Source: Toxorhynchites rutilus septentrionalis
Taxonomy: Eukaryota; Arthropoda; Insecta; Diptera; Culicidae
Assembly (NCBI RefSeq): GCF_029784135.1
Contig: NC_073746.1
Span: forward strand, 93,184,575 to 93,248,574
Length of the DNA stretch: 64,000 nt
Reading direction: 5' to 3'
Shown here: positions 34,211 through 45,023 of the stretch, piece after piece
Layout: each line of letters opens with the position of its first letter
Numbering within the stretch: the first letter of the stretch is position 1
Notes under the pieces: generated by a model
The model's database searches: none
What the model saw: the letters and a program-made list of their open reading frames with translations, nothing else
Told to the model about the DNA's origin: nothing
Made by a program: the position numbers and the translations under genes

Positions 34211-34544
34211 TACTATGCAAGGATGAAGTTTACATCGTAAATATTCTCTTTTCGCTATCCCCCTTCGTTGTTTCTATTCAAGCGGCTACATAAGTCGCCC
34301 GTTAATGACAGCTCTGTTCGGGAAAACACACAAATGGACAGAACAAATGTGTGGGAAAATGGGAATGCTTCCAATTTTCACCAATTTAAACCATATACAG
34401 ACTATAGGATTGTAATGTATAGCATATCAAACAAATCTTAGAAAATTTTGCGATTCGATTGGTTTGCAAATCGTTAAAATCCGTTCGCAGCAAAAATAGT
34501 TATTAACGTTAACTTTATTACCCCCCTTATGTAAGACGTAGTCC
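34211..34544. other. AT-rich spacer
   Basis: Nothing coding. Just before the next feature lies GACGTAGTCCTATGTC (34535-34550), another member of the GACGT near-palindrome set. Confidence 0.35.
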
Positions 34545-35419
34545 TATGTCAAAAAAGCTGTAGGTAAAGGTAGTGTGAGCAAAAATATCACTGAAATGAA
34601 AATTGGAGCCGAAAAAATCCTTGATCGGACGGCACTGGGGCAACTTGGTCGGGTTCTGTTCCTTGGGTACGTATGGTATCTGTTTTTCCTCGAGGTACCC
34701 CAACGTCTTCTTGGCGTAATGGGAAGACGCCTTGGGCAGCCAGTAGGCATACTTCCCATCATGTTGATGGTCATCTAAGAACGGAGCCAGAATCTGCTCC
34801 AGGCACCTCCTCTTTCTGGTACACCTTCTGGTCCGCTCGGCTTTTTAAATCAAGGCTTTGAAATCCTTTTGTCAGAGATTGCAATATACAGCATAACTTT
34901 CTTCTCAACCAGATTGTATTTGTACTTCACTCCGGGACGTGGACGCCGGGAATGTGGAACTTTGGCAGGGGAAAATAACTCTCATGGTCCAGCACGAACG
35001 ACGTTCCGCGATATATATTCATCATCCACCGGCACTGAGATTTCACGGTCGCTATCTGCTCGTCCGTGTACTCTGGGGACCTAGGCTTCTTCCGACAGAC
35101 GACGTCCTCCTGCTTGAGGGTTCCGTGGATGAAGGAACTGGGGCAGCGAAATTTTCGGCCGGCGTCACGCAAACTCGTACTGTCCTTGTTGTCGTACAGC
35201 TTTTTCAGAGATTCCTTCTTCTGTTTTGGTGATGATCTTCGCCGAACGACCACTATCGATCTTCCGCTCGACGATCCGGGATGCCAGGATCCGGTAAAAA
35301 GTGCTCTCCAGTACATTTTCGTCCCGAAAGTGGTCTACTGTAAACCTTTTTTCTTAACTTTCACGCGTTTCGAAGAACCGTACAATGCGCTCGCGAAGTG
35401 CTTGTTGTTTCGACGCCAT
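34545..35419 (-). pseudogene. IS630-Tc1-mariner transposase relic
   Basis: The start reads MASKQQALRERIVRFFETRE (ATG at 35417-35419). Frames then alternate: SLKKLYDNKDSTSLRDAGRK, CRKKPRSPEYTDEQIATVK, SFVLDHESYFPLPKFHIPG (first catalytic block, with DHES instead of DDES), VMLYIAIS, and near 34740-34620 ASSHYAKKTLGYLEEKQIPY and NPTKLPQCRPIKDFFG. In the last two blocks the second aspartate and the final glutamate appear replaced (WLPKASSHY, RPIKDFF). At least three frameshifts are needed, so the gene is dead. It differs from the DD37E copy at 29 kb. I could not fix its terminal repeats. Confidence 0.75.
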
Positions 35420-35648
35420 CTTTAATCGAACTGAGAGCACCCGAGCGAAAAGAAACCCGTTTCTAGGGAGCCCAGAGAGCAATTCGCTCGATGAGAAAAC
35501 AATTACACTCTTTACTTTTTTTTTACAGAAAGGTATTGAATCATTCTCATTTTTTATCGAACACCCGTTAAATGAAAAATATTTTCTGGAAATATTCTTT
35601 TTCATTCAATTATATCTTCTTCTTGAAATAAATGCCAACAAAAAAAGG
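35420..35648. other. Spacer, nothing recognised
   Basis: Probably part of the 5' flank of the transposase relic; no terminal repeat was identified. Confidence 0.3.
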
Positions 35649-35652
35649 TTAA

Positions 35653-36246
35653 CACTAAACCTACCAAGAGGGGTCAATCGACCCATTTGAAACTTTTAGT
35701 CAAAATTTACTTGCAAATTACATTGTCGCAACATAATTTGCCTACACTTTTCTTTTGTTAAAACATACATAGAATGTATTTTTCAGTATTTACTGCTCTC
35801 TTGTTATTTTTGTTACTGAGAAATATTCGTAATCTGCCTTAACTACCGCAACGGGTCATTTGACCTGTGCAAACATTCAAATGATATCGGAAAGATTTGT
35901 ATGTATGGTTGTGATAGAAAACTATTGTATTACACATTGTTGCTATTGCTTTATATATTTTGTTGTATTTTTGAATGAATAGTGAATGATTAGAATTAAC
36001 CAGTAACCATTTCAAGCTACAGTGCTATTTTGCGTGTCAAAAATTGTAATTTCATTATTTAAATAAATTTATATTTCACTAATAATTGTTATCCTAAAAA
36101 TGTCGAAATATACAGGAGAAATATGGTATGTCACGTTTCTCAACAAAACTATAGAAATCGATTCATTGTTCACTAACTATTCATAAAGGGTCACTTGATC
36201 CGCTGTGGTAGGAATAGGTATACATGAAACATCGGTAGGTTGAGTG
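35653..36246. mobile_element. TTAA-flanked miniature element (piggyBac-like), 594 bp
   Basis: Inverted ends CACTAAACCTACC and CACTCAACCTACC (12 of 13 identical) lie directly inside TTAA duplications (35649-35652, 36247-36250). Motifs of the type GGGTCAxxTGACCC recur three times: near each end and internally (about 35855). No ORF. The TTAA target indicates mobilisation by a piggyBac-type transposase. Confidence 0.8.
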
Positions 36247-36250
36247 TTAA

Positions 36251-36600
36251 AAAAACACAATAGCAATATTACAGAGACACGCACGGTCTGTGAGTATACG
36301 AGTTACGATTTTTCGCGTGAGTATAGGAGAGTAAATTGACCAGATTTCTTGAAATGTAAATTAAAATCTACAGTTAAAAAAAAACTAGCTTTTCAATACG
36401 TAAATTCAAATCAGAAACACACGCAAATGTTGCTGTTTTATTACTAAATAGACCACGCTTTATTTTACTTCAATAAATATTGTTCCCTCAGAGGACCGCC
36501 GAACAAAAATCAAAATTGAACCCTATATTTTCTGACACAAATTAGTGCCACCGAGAACAGATTAAAATATTTGCGTTCTGGCGAAAACGCTGACAATTAC
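36251..36600. other. AT-rich spacer
   Basis: No feature recognised. Confidence 0.3.
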
Positions 36601-38760
36601 CGAGGCTCACACAGCAGCAGCACCTCGGTCGGACGTGGAGAAACGGCGAAAATCATGAAATTACTGTGAATTTCAGAGCTCCACTATTCACTGAAATTAC
36701 CCCGGGGTTCGCTTCTGACGGCGCCGGTTATCACTGCCTACGTCTTGGGGAACATCTTCATCTGCTTGTGACATACTCTTTTTACTCACGCCACACCGCG
36801 GGAAGAGCGCCACCGCCACCGCGCTTGTCAGAGCTGGAATGTGACTTGCTCATTTCGGTAGCGGTGGGAAGGTGAATTCCTCGCAAGCAAGCGTGGTGCA
36901 ATAGGAAACTTTGGTCGATCGCTGGGTTTCAGCGTGGAATGGCTCTGGATATCCAGCTAGCTAGCTGGATATGCGAGAATGCGGGAACGACAGTTTAAAA
37001 GTGCGAATCCATTCCTACTTCTCACTCACATCGGAGACGGCTTCCGAAATCACGTCCGCGGCACAAACGTCGCAAACGGAGAAAAACTTGCCAGCGGACG
37101 GGACAGCACACAAAGGCATCTAATTAAAATTTTACCCTCCGGCTAATTATTGTAAAGTTGAAATTATTTGCTGGTGTGCCTTTCGGTAGACAGTGCGTTG
37201 TTCAGACTAATCGTGTAGGGGTTCGGCAATTTTTCTCGGTGAGAGAATTCAATTTACTTTGATCTTCTACCAGTGGAGTCGCTGTTTGATGTTTGTGTTC
37301 GGTTTTCTGTCGAAAACAAAATGCATTGATAGAGTATTTAAAATATTTTTGTTTGGTTAAAATCCAGTTAATGTTAGTTGCAAAAAGTTCATGGAGTGCC
37401 CTTTTTTCGCATGGTAAATGGGCGAATCGCACGTGCTGTCAGTGATTACAGGTTCCCATGTGGGACCGGGATGGTGAATTATACGATATGATGCTATCTC
37501 GCGAACGCAAAGCGCTCCGTTGATCTGCACTTTTACTCGTTCGTTTCAATTGCCATCACAAGTTTCCACTCTATCACTATCAACGCTTCGAATAAAAGCA
37601 AACGAATTCTTGTTTAATTTTGAAGTCCTCATCTCGCGGAAAGGAACGGACAAAAAGCAAAAATGAAGTACTCCAAGCGGTCATTTCGAAGTCCGGAGAG
37701 GGCGTTGCCTGAAAAGCGACTCCTCTCGGTAATTATTTGCAATCGGGCCACTAGCCGTCGTCATTGTTGTAGCTTACAGTAGTTTTACGACCTGGACCAC
37801 TCTCCGACATAAATACCCGTCTCTGCTGCAATGGCATCCTCCTGAAAAACCGGACCACCGCGAGATCTGCAACGACAACAGCCAAACAACGGCGATGACG
37901 ATGACGGCGACGACGAATGTGATGTCGTTCGTTCCTGGACCTCGGGTACTCTCCTGTCTGGGTCCCCGTAACGATCCGAGGACCGGATGATCCGCAGTGG
38001 ATGTGACAGAGAGCGCAACAATTGCATCTCGCGGAACGTGAATTAATTTTGTTTTTGCGCTCACATGGCTTCAAAACACGGTGCAGCAGAATATATTAGC
38101 CATCGCGAGAAGAGTGAGAAGGCGGATGAAATGCACCCGCGGGACACTCTGTACCTGTACCCATTCTCGTCATGTAAGTCCACCCATCAGCCTCAGCCAC
38201 CCAATTGCACCCGTGTGTAAGCCTTTATCACATCGCACACAAGTAGCAACATAAGCACCCGTTGATCACACGCGAGGAGACCAGCTTACACATGAAAGAG
38301 ACACAGAGCAAGAGGGAGAGAAAAGGATAGAACGTAAAAAAAAACGTACACACTCACATTTGGTAACGTCCAGCCCGTGAAGACGAGAGGAGAAGCAAAA
38401 ACAATGAACAATAGCAACATAAATCAGTGTAATTAGTTTCTTTTTCGGGATGGAAGCTGATATATGCACTTTGCCGTGTCGTGCCATGCCGTGCCGTGGC
38501 ATGCATTAGCCCTGTCTCGCTCTCGCACCACCCGGTTGGCACTGGATTACGCTCAAATACGGTATGCCATCGGAACATCCCGTTCTGCTCTCGCAAACAG
38601 TGTGGATACCGGGGCTTGGTTGATCTTGATGGCCGCATATTTACGTCGGTTGCATGATGCACTCACGTTTGCCAATACTGGTCCGAAAAGGCCCGTCTTC
38701 GGGTAGTGTTTTGATCTTGAATGTCGTACTGTGAACTTGGAGTAAGGTAGAAGATTTCCT
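36600..38760. other. GC-rich low-copy island, possible gene-regulatory or untranslated DNA
   Basis: This is the longest stretch with high GC and no repeat family from elsewhere in the window. It includes a 24-bp perfect palindrome (36949-36972), GAC/GAT trinucleotide runs near 37890-37920, and many short ORFs on both strands without motifs. Composition resembles the island around the supported exon at 60 kb. Assignment as 5' exon, promoter or enhancer is inference only. Confidence 0.4.
38065..38220 (+). CDS. Candidate short reading frame with splice donor (weak)
   Basis: An ATG at 38065 opens 51 codons (MASKHGAAEYISHREKSEKA at the start; stop at 38218-38220). Inside the frame, GTAAGT at 38174 is a consensus splice donor, so the frame could be a first coding exon of about 109 bp rather than a complete gene. 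The residues resemble no family I know. The frame could equally be chance in GC-rich DNA; support is limited to an ATG, an open frame and one donor. Confidence 0.15.
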   Translation: MASKHGAAEYISHREKSEKADEMHPRDTLYLYPFSSCKSTHQPQPPNCTRV

Positions 38761-38917
38761 TTGTTAAATTGAATTTTTATTATGGGGAAAAACTTTACAT
38801 TACCCGTGATTCTTATTGTACGCAGATTTTTCTGTGAATTGTTCTATATTAAATAATATGCTAGAGATAGCTAAGAATCTTTAATATGTGCGTACAACGT
38901 CGGACAAAACATTAATA

Positions 38918-39261
38918 CGGCTCGCACACCGGAGCAATGAGTAACTAGCAACTATCAACATGCAATAAGCAATATTATCGCCAATGATTTTTTCCATTTA
39001 TTTTTTGTTGATCTCGCACACCGACGCAATACGATATCGCTATCGCCTTTACAGAGCAACATATATCGCAGGCAATACGAAATGTCGGTTGAAGAGCAAC
39101 TTATCGCTCATAATTTGACAAGTTTCATACATTAAGTAGATTGTTTGCATAATGTCAGGCGTTTTTATTGCACTGGTATGCGAAGAACAACAAAATATGT
39201 TGCATGTTGCATATTGCGTATTGCAGCTTGCTAGTTGCTTATTGTTCCGGTGTGCGAGCCG
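38918..39261. mobile_element. Miniature inverted-repeat element, 344 bp
   Basis: The ends share CGGCTCGCACACCGG exactly (38918-38932 and inverted at 39247-39261), with similarity continuing for about 55 bp through blocks such as AACTAGCAA and ATGCAAT. A further CTCGCACACCGACGCAATA block lies inside near 39013. No ORF. I could not find a convincing target duplication, so the superfamily is open. Confidence 0.75.
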
Positions 39262-39474
39262 CCTAAGACCACTGCTCAAGCAAAAAAAGAAAGTGACAAA
39301 ACTTTGAGAAAAAATAATCCAATTCAATACTTCAATTCATTTACAATAATTTATGTCAAATGTTCGAAGAAATTTATATCATCTGTAGTTAAAACAATAG
39401 CCATTCATTAAAAAATACGTTTCAAGCAACTAAAATGTAAAACGTTTTAAACAACTGAAATGACGCGACAAAAA

Positions 39475-40440
39475 TTAAGACCGGTTTTGAAATTTTTGGT
39501 AAAAAAAATAAAAACAAGAAAATTCATACCGTGAAAAGCTTCTAGGGTTCGGCATGGATTCCACCAGCTTCTGGTACGTGGTAATCGGGTTGGTGTACCA
39601 ACAAGCTTGGATTCTATCGCACAGTTGCTGCTTATTCTTCAACTTCTCCGTGTACACCGACCTTTTCACGATCTACCATAGGTTCTCTATAGGGTTCAGA
39701 TACGGTAACTGCGCTGGCCACTTCATGATGTAGACTTTGTTATCCTGGAACCACTTTTTGACAGTATTGGCGGTGTGCTTCGGATCGTTATCCTACATGA
39801 ATTGCCATTTCAGGACCATCTCCCACTCGGCGTATGGCAGCATAACATCCCTTAGTATCTGGGCGTAGAGGTACTGATCCATGATTTTATCAACCCAGTA
39901 CAGAGGGCCAACCCCGTACCAGGAGAAGCAACCCCACACCATAATGTTCCCTCCTCCTTGCTTGGATGTCTACGTGGTATACTGAGGCATGTAAGCGCAG
40001 CCTATTGGGCGACGGACCATGTTTTTACGTACGAGCCGATGAGGTTAACCTTCGTCTCATCTGACCACATCATATTTAGCCACTACTTTTCCTTCTCCGG
40101 GCCGATCCAATCGAAGTGGTCTTGCGTGAACTGCAGCCGCGCCTTCAGATGCTTCGGCGTTAGAATCGGGACCTTCCGGGTGCTTTAACCCCCTAGCCCC
40201 TGCTCCACCAGCCACCGCTGAACTGTCCAGGAACTCACGGACAAGTTCAGTTCATACCGGGTCATTTTCGAGGCCTTGAATGGATTTTTCTTGACGGCTC
40301 ACTTTATGGCAGGGTCATCCTTTGCGATCGTTTTCCTTGGGGTCCAGTCGTCTTTTTGCAGTCGTGGAGGGCATTAAACACGAAGGTTTTAGATCACCCC
40401 AAGTACTCTGCGATTTCGCGTTGGTTTGAGTGCAATTATG
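39475..40440 (-). pseudogene. Tc1-like (DD34E) transposase relic
   Basis: Frames on the minus strand spell the Tc1 order: NQREIAEYLGV near 40430, KNPFKASKMTRYELNLSVS near 40290, NMMWSDETKVNLIGSYVKTW near 40060, TLWCGVASPGTGL near 39930, PYLNPIENLW near 39695 and VKRSVYTEKLKNKQQLCDRI to the end. WSDET supplies the first aspartate and NPIENLW the final glutamate of a DD34E triad. At least five stops and several frameshifts break the gene. In life it would mobilise the element at TA sites. Terminal repeats were not found. Confidence 0.8.
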
Positions 40441-41090
40441 CGCGCGACCCATTTTTCATTGACTGCAACTAGAATTCTAGAATTAAAACCTTACAGGGTG
40501 AGGCTAGTTGGTAATTTTTAATAAATTTGGTTATAACTTTGTGGTATGAATTGTTGCGTTAGAATGTTATGTACCACAATGAAGCTTACCTTTTACCCTT
40601 TCAATGAAAAAAAAACCAGAGAATCATTTATTTGACATTTTTCTTTTATTTAACATTTTTTATATTTCAAAATAAATTGACCAACTAACTCCACACGCAG
40701 GGTAAGTTGGACAATATATAGGGCATGTTTTCTCATATAATTAGCATGTTCTTTTTGATCAAACAATAAGCGTTTTTCCATTAGAGGTTCCCTTTATTAT
40801 CAATTAATTAATTGAATCAAAACAAAAACAGTTAACAAATATCATGTTGTCAAGTAAAAAAAAACAAATTAATGAAAATTACAAATTCTCATCTTTTCTC
40901 AATTTGAAAACTACATAAAAGTCTTCAAAAGTCTGACTCGGCTTAGAATAGTAGCTTCCGGCTTTTCAATCGATAGCGTGGAATTCCGTTGTTGGAAATT
41001 AATCAGGCAATCTTTTCCAGCTATTCCGTCTCTCTTCCGTGTAGCTGACATCAGAATCTGGAATTTGTGTGATTATCGATTAATTGTGAG
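40441..41090. other. AT-rich DNA, nothing firm
   Basis: A lone GGGTAAGTTGGAC near 40700 resembles the repeated motif of the degraded pogo-like element at 13.3 kb. No gene is supported. Confidence 0.3.
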
Positions 41091-41330
41091 GCCATTTTTA
41101 AATATTCGATTCATTCGAATAATTGTCTTTCAGTATTCAATTAATCGGACGAATATTTATTTCTAGTAATCAAAATGAACAGACATTTATAATAAAAAAT
41201 ATAATAAATGTCATAATTTTAAAAGTTACATTAAATATAATTCCAAAATTAACATGGTGCACAATAATGATTTTTGAATGAAATGGCATTTCAGTGTATT
41301 GATAAAATTTCTATTTCATTATTTTTTTGC
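41091..41330 (+). repeat. Direct repeat, copy 1 of 2
   Basis: The sequence with GAATATTTATTTCTAGTAAT and AATGAACAGACATTTATAAT is repeated at 42340-42545 in the same orientation, about 1.25 kb apart, with roughly 85-90 percent identity by eye. A lead-in of TTCGATTAATCG-type motifs precedes both. Dispersed repeat of unknown class. Confidence 0.6.
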
Positions 41331-42339
41331 GGACGACTGAAAAAAGAGCAGATTTTGAAAATTATGCACAATATTTTTATTGTACCAACACACAATTTTT
41401 TCTGTTTAAAGTTACTTGTTCTTCGAATGTTGTTGAAATAGCAGATTTGTTTGAAAATTTCTGCTTAGTCCCTATAACTACTAGTTCAAAAGAAGTATAT
41501 TTATAGAATCATTGACCACTAGTACGGTATATTTTCCTTGGCACTCTGAATTTGAAAACTACCACTTTAGTACGAGAGTTTAGACCACCTCCTTCAATTT
41601 CGCCTTCAACTCCTGCAGACGCTGAATTCTTCTTCCCTTCTTCCATATTCGATGAATTTCGATAAAATAACATGACGATTAAACAAATTTTGTATTTTTT
41701 GTTTACAATGGTTCCCTTTTTCATTAATGGCGATTACTGTGATAATTATCCAGTGTATTCATATATTCATATATCTTTCATTATTCGATACAAAATTAAT
41801 CAATTGAAGTTGGAGATATCCGATTATTTGAATTAATCGAACGATTAACCGACGACTCTACGCACAGCCGATTTATTGCTTGCATTCGTTTCGTTCGCTC
41901 CAAAGTAAGATAAATGATGTTGGTTTGTCCAGTCGAAAATTTGACATCAATTGTCCAATTTTTTGAATTCTCTAATTCAGCCCACCTGTATCTAATAAGG
42001 TCAGAGCTGCAATCCATCACCGTCAATGTCACAAAAAAACTGACCATAATCACTCAATTCCTCTCACGGCACGTGAGATCCAAATATTCAGTCACTTTTT
42101 TGTTTCTGACACCTAACCAAATGACGGTTGGTTCTAATGCCTCTCACTGCCGATCGCTCTGTTTTCAACTTTACGTTACGAGAGCGGTGATTGTGGCGTA
42201 TGATGGTAGTAGAAATGTGAGTGATCAGACAGTTCCAATCATTTTTGACAATCGCGACGATTGTTTAAATTAGTTTGTTGAAGTAGAAGTTGTGGTTGTT
42301 GTTAGAGGTGTCTAAATGTTTCGTTCATTCGATTATCGA
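41331..42339. other. AT-rich DNA between two direct repeats
   Basis: ORFs at 41796-42273 on both strands overlap each other and lack motifs. ATTAATCG-type motifs near 41830-41850 belong to the flanking repeat family. Confidence 0.3.
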
Positions 42340-42545
42340 TTAATCGTGGGGCCAATATACGATTCATCAGAATTCGATTAACCGAGCGAATATTTATTTC
42401 TTGTAGTCAAAATGAACAGACATTTATAATAAAAAATATTATGATGTCAGAATTTTAAAAGTTACATTAAATATAATTTTAAAATAAACATGGTGCAGCA
42501 TAATGGTTTTTGAATGAAATGGTATTTAAGTATATTGATAAATTT
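42340..42545 (+). repeat. Direct repeat, copy 2 of 2
   Basis: See the matching copy at 41091-41330; the shared core includes GAATATTTATTTCTTGTAGT and ATGGTGCA...TAATGGTTTTTGAATG. It ends about 170 bp before the RFC3-like fragment. Confidence 0.6.
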
Positions 42546-42714
42546 ACCAGTTCATAATTATTTGCGAACCATGAAAACGATCCGATTGAAAACCGACAAG
42601 GCGTGTTTTTTTTATTTAGAGTTAATAACTACCAGAACTACTGAAGTTTAGTTAATAAACGTGAGATGAACACAAAAATTTTATTTTTTCATAAAACGAA
42701 AGAAAATTGCGATC

Positions 42715-43174
42715 TCAAAGAATCGCTAAAAAATCATCCACTTCCATTGAGGCTTTATTGAGAAACTTCTTATACAGTGCCACAAACTGCACCACGAACA
42801 CTTCCAGATGGAATATATGTTTGCTTCCTTGCTGCATCCTGTGTTCATAAAGCCCGGAAAAATTCAACGTTTGCGTCTTCAGACTCATATCGCATTTTTT
42901 GATTAGATTCGGTACCAATCCACAGATTATAAAATTTGATAGAACGCCTTGTGATAGCAGCTGGTACACCTGTTCCCTCACCACTTCCAGCTTCTGTGGA
43001 CTTTGTGCGTGGGAAATCTGATTGGCGGTTTCTCGATGGAATACTGGCCAGTCGATTTCTGGCACCTCTTAGTTGACCGTGAACGGTTAGTGTTGTACCT
43101 TGCAAGTACCTTGTTTTGTGGTGGTCCAGTTTGGACAGCTGGCGCGGTCGGTAGCGGTCAACCCAGAGAGCCAT
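42715..43174 (-). pseudogene. RFC3: Internally deleted copy of replication factor C subunit 3
   Basis: The ATG at 43172-43174 starts MALWVDRYRPRQLSKLDHHK, the conserved N-terminus of RFC3 (RfC38 in flies), a subunit of the clamp loader that opens PCNA onto primed DNA in the nucleus. After about 21 codons the match stops. It resumes at about 43065 with EIDWPVFHRETANQIS and continues through VREQVYQLLSQGVLSNFI, KKCDMSLKTQTLNFSGLYEH and RMQQGSKHIFHLEVFVVQFV to a stop at 42715. About 220 residues, including the Walker A ATP-binding loop and Walker B box, are missing. The N-terminal block ends at ACAAG/GTACTTG, and the C-terminal block is preceded by CAACTAAG, both resembling splice sites, so a DNA-level duplication with exon loss is as plausible as a retrocopy. 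No ATPase activity is possible. Confidence 0.85.
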
Positions 43175-43276
43175 TGTACACAAAAATATTTGATGTATAA
43201 TGTATACAAAAATCCTTGGTGACTTTTTGTTTTCGTGTTGGCTTTTGTCAGAATAAATGTCCTCACCTCCAGAAAT

Positions 43277-43341
43277 GCCATTTATACACATCAACGTTTC
43301 AGATTTCGTCAAAGATCTGAACGTTGATGTGTATAAATGGC
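43277..43341. repeat. Long hairpin upstream of the RFC3-like fragment
   Basis: The arms 43277-43305 and 43313-43341 are inverted copies (GCCATTTATACACATCAACG then TTCAGAT) with one indel and a loop of about 7 bases. It lies about 100 bp upstream of the RFC3-like ATG on that strand. Confidence 0.8.
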
Positions 43342-44269
43342 CGATATTTTTGTAACTGCGAGAATAGCAAAGTAATGTATGAAAAAAGGGGTTGTTAGCG
43401 CAGGGAATCAAGTCATAAAGAGAAGAAATACCATATCCCTGTAGTCTGCAACTGAGAATATAAGTCTGCAACAGGATAGACAGGATTGTGTTGAATCAAT
43501 TGCGAACATGTCTACAAATTTAGCATCCTTGCAATGATGAGAAACAAATTTGGTAAAAAAAGTACTAAGTACTAATAAGAATGACATGTGTAATACTACG
43601 TAGAGTTGGCGAAGTGCCACTAAAAACGTTAAGGCCATATGAAAAGATGAAAAGAAAATACATGTCTGAAAATACAAAGTTCTTCAAACTGTATATTTAC
43701 ATCTGGCATCCCTGGTCGTGAAGAACGAACACAAAGAGGCGAATGTTGTGGATATCGCCAAACACCAAACCATCAGCTAGACCTTTGAGTGTCGCACTAT
43801 TCTGACATTTCAGCAACAGGACACTCACCAAGGAGCTCGGATTTCTGCTGTCAAGTAGAAGCTCACCATGTGTTAGTGTTGTGATAATACTCTTCTCACA
43901 CTATTGGACTGGTTTTGGAATGGTCACCAAAGATAATCGTAGTACAAAATTTGTTGATTATCTTTGTGTGAGTACCATCACTTGATTCTCACGACAAATC
44001 GCAGCTCTGAATAAGGTATGCAAATGTTTAAAAAAATATAAATAAAATTGCCTTTTTCATGAATTACAGTAATTTTATGAGATATTTTTACGGATTCACA
44101 TGTCTTAAAGGTTTATAAAGTCCACACTCTATTGGTGTCAATGCGCCCACTCATTTGAGCTAACTTTCAATCACCCACCAGATGATTATTTGGTACGTAT
44201 TCGGACCTTTTCTGGATTATAACACTTACAACAATTGTATACATCGTGCTTGCACACCATTTATTATCT
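43342..44269. other. Low-copy DNA, nothing recognised
   Basis: No ORF with motif, no repeat shared with the rest of the window. It may be further flank of the duplicated RFC3 segment. Confidence 0.3.
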
Positions 44270-44520
44270 ATGTTATTAATATGTTACCGATTACTCGCGG
44301 TCGGCTCAAGGTTAGTATTACAAGTGTTCTCGTAATTGGGATGTTGCTGTCTCCAATGCTCTGTACGTGTGCCCGACACGGGATACTTCCTATTGGGATG
44401 CAGCTGACCATTAATCAGCAACGCCCCCCTAGTATGTACCCCATATCTAGCGTGGTGCGTCTTCTCGACTCGAGGAATCCAGGATAGAATGTGTAGAGTT
44501 GTCATGAGCGGTACAACCTT
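44270..44520 (+). repeat. Dispersed repeat S, copy 2
   Basis: This matches the complement of 33049-33340. It begins near ATATGTTACCGATTACTCGC and ends near CATGAGCGGTACAACCTT. The two copies are in opposite orientation 11 kb apart. Confidence 0.7.
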
Positions 44521-44604
44521 TGGCTCTTGTTGAATGATCACACCATTTGTATCAGATGTTTAAATCTAAATCATACAATAAATGGATCTCGATGACCTCA
44601 ATTC

Positions 44605-44957
44605 TGATCATGGTTTGCCCGACCCGCTGATGGTGATTTATCCACGTGATTTCTATGGCAACCGCTTGGTGCTCTGCAGTTTGTTCATTATGTCCTTCGC
44701 GCATAGCAGAAATAAAGTTTCTCTGTGTTGAGTGTGTTGAGGTGAACACTTTCAAAATGCCCAAGAAAAGACAATATTCTAAAGAAAGCCTAAATTATGA
44801 ATGGATCAATATGATGACGGTAAACACAAACAATGATAAATGCAACATCTACTTGAAAATAAGATTTTTTTCATTCAAAAATGATGATTTCTAAATCCGT
44901 ACAAACCATGATCATTTTTTAGACAAACCATGATCAGAGGTAGTCAAACCATGATCA
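44605..44957 (+). mobile_element. Pogo-like miniature element with transposase start
   Basis: TGATCATGGTTTG (44605-44617) faces three inverted copies of the same 13-mer at 44902-44914, 44924-44936 and 44945-44957. Inside, an ATG at about 44757 starts MPKKRQYSKESLNYEW, which resembles the first residues of pogo/Tigger transposases that precede the helix-turn-helix; the frame then loses similarity. This is consistent with an internally deleted derivative of an autonomous element. Confidence 0.55.
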
Positions 44958-45023
44958 TAATTTCTCTTCGAGGAAAATCATTAAAAAACATGAAAATTTT
45001 AATAATTTCAACGCCTTATGGTA

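Noticed and set aside
37751..38074. Overlapping ORFs of about 100 codons on the minus strand in the GC-rich island
   Set aside because: Three frames are open at once, rich in Arg/His/Val from trinucleotide runs, with no motif or splice support.
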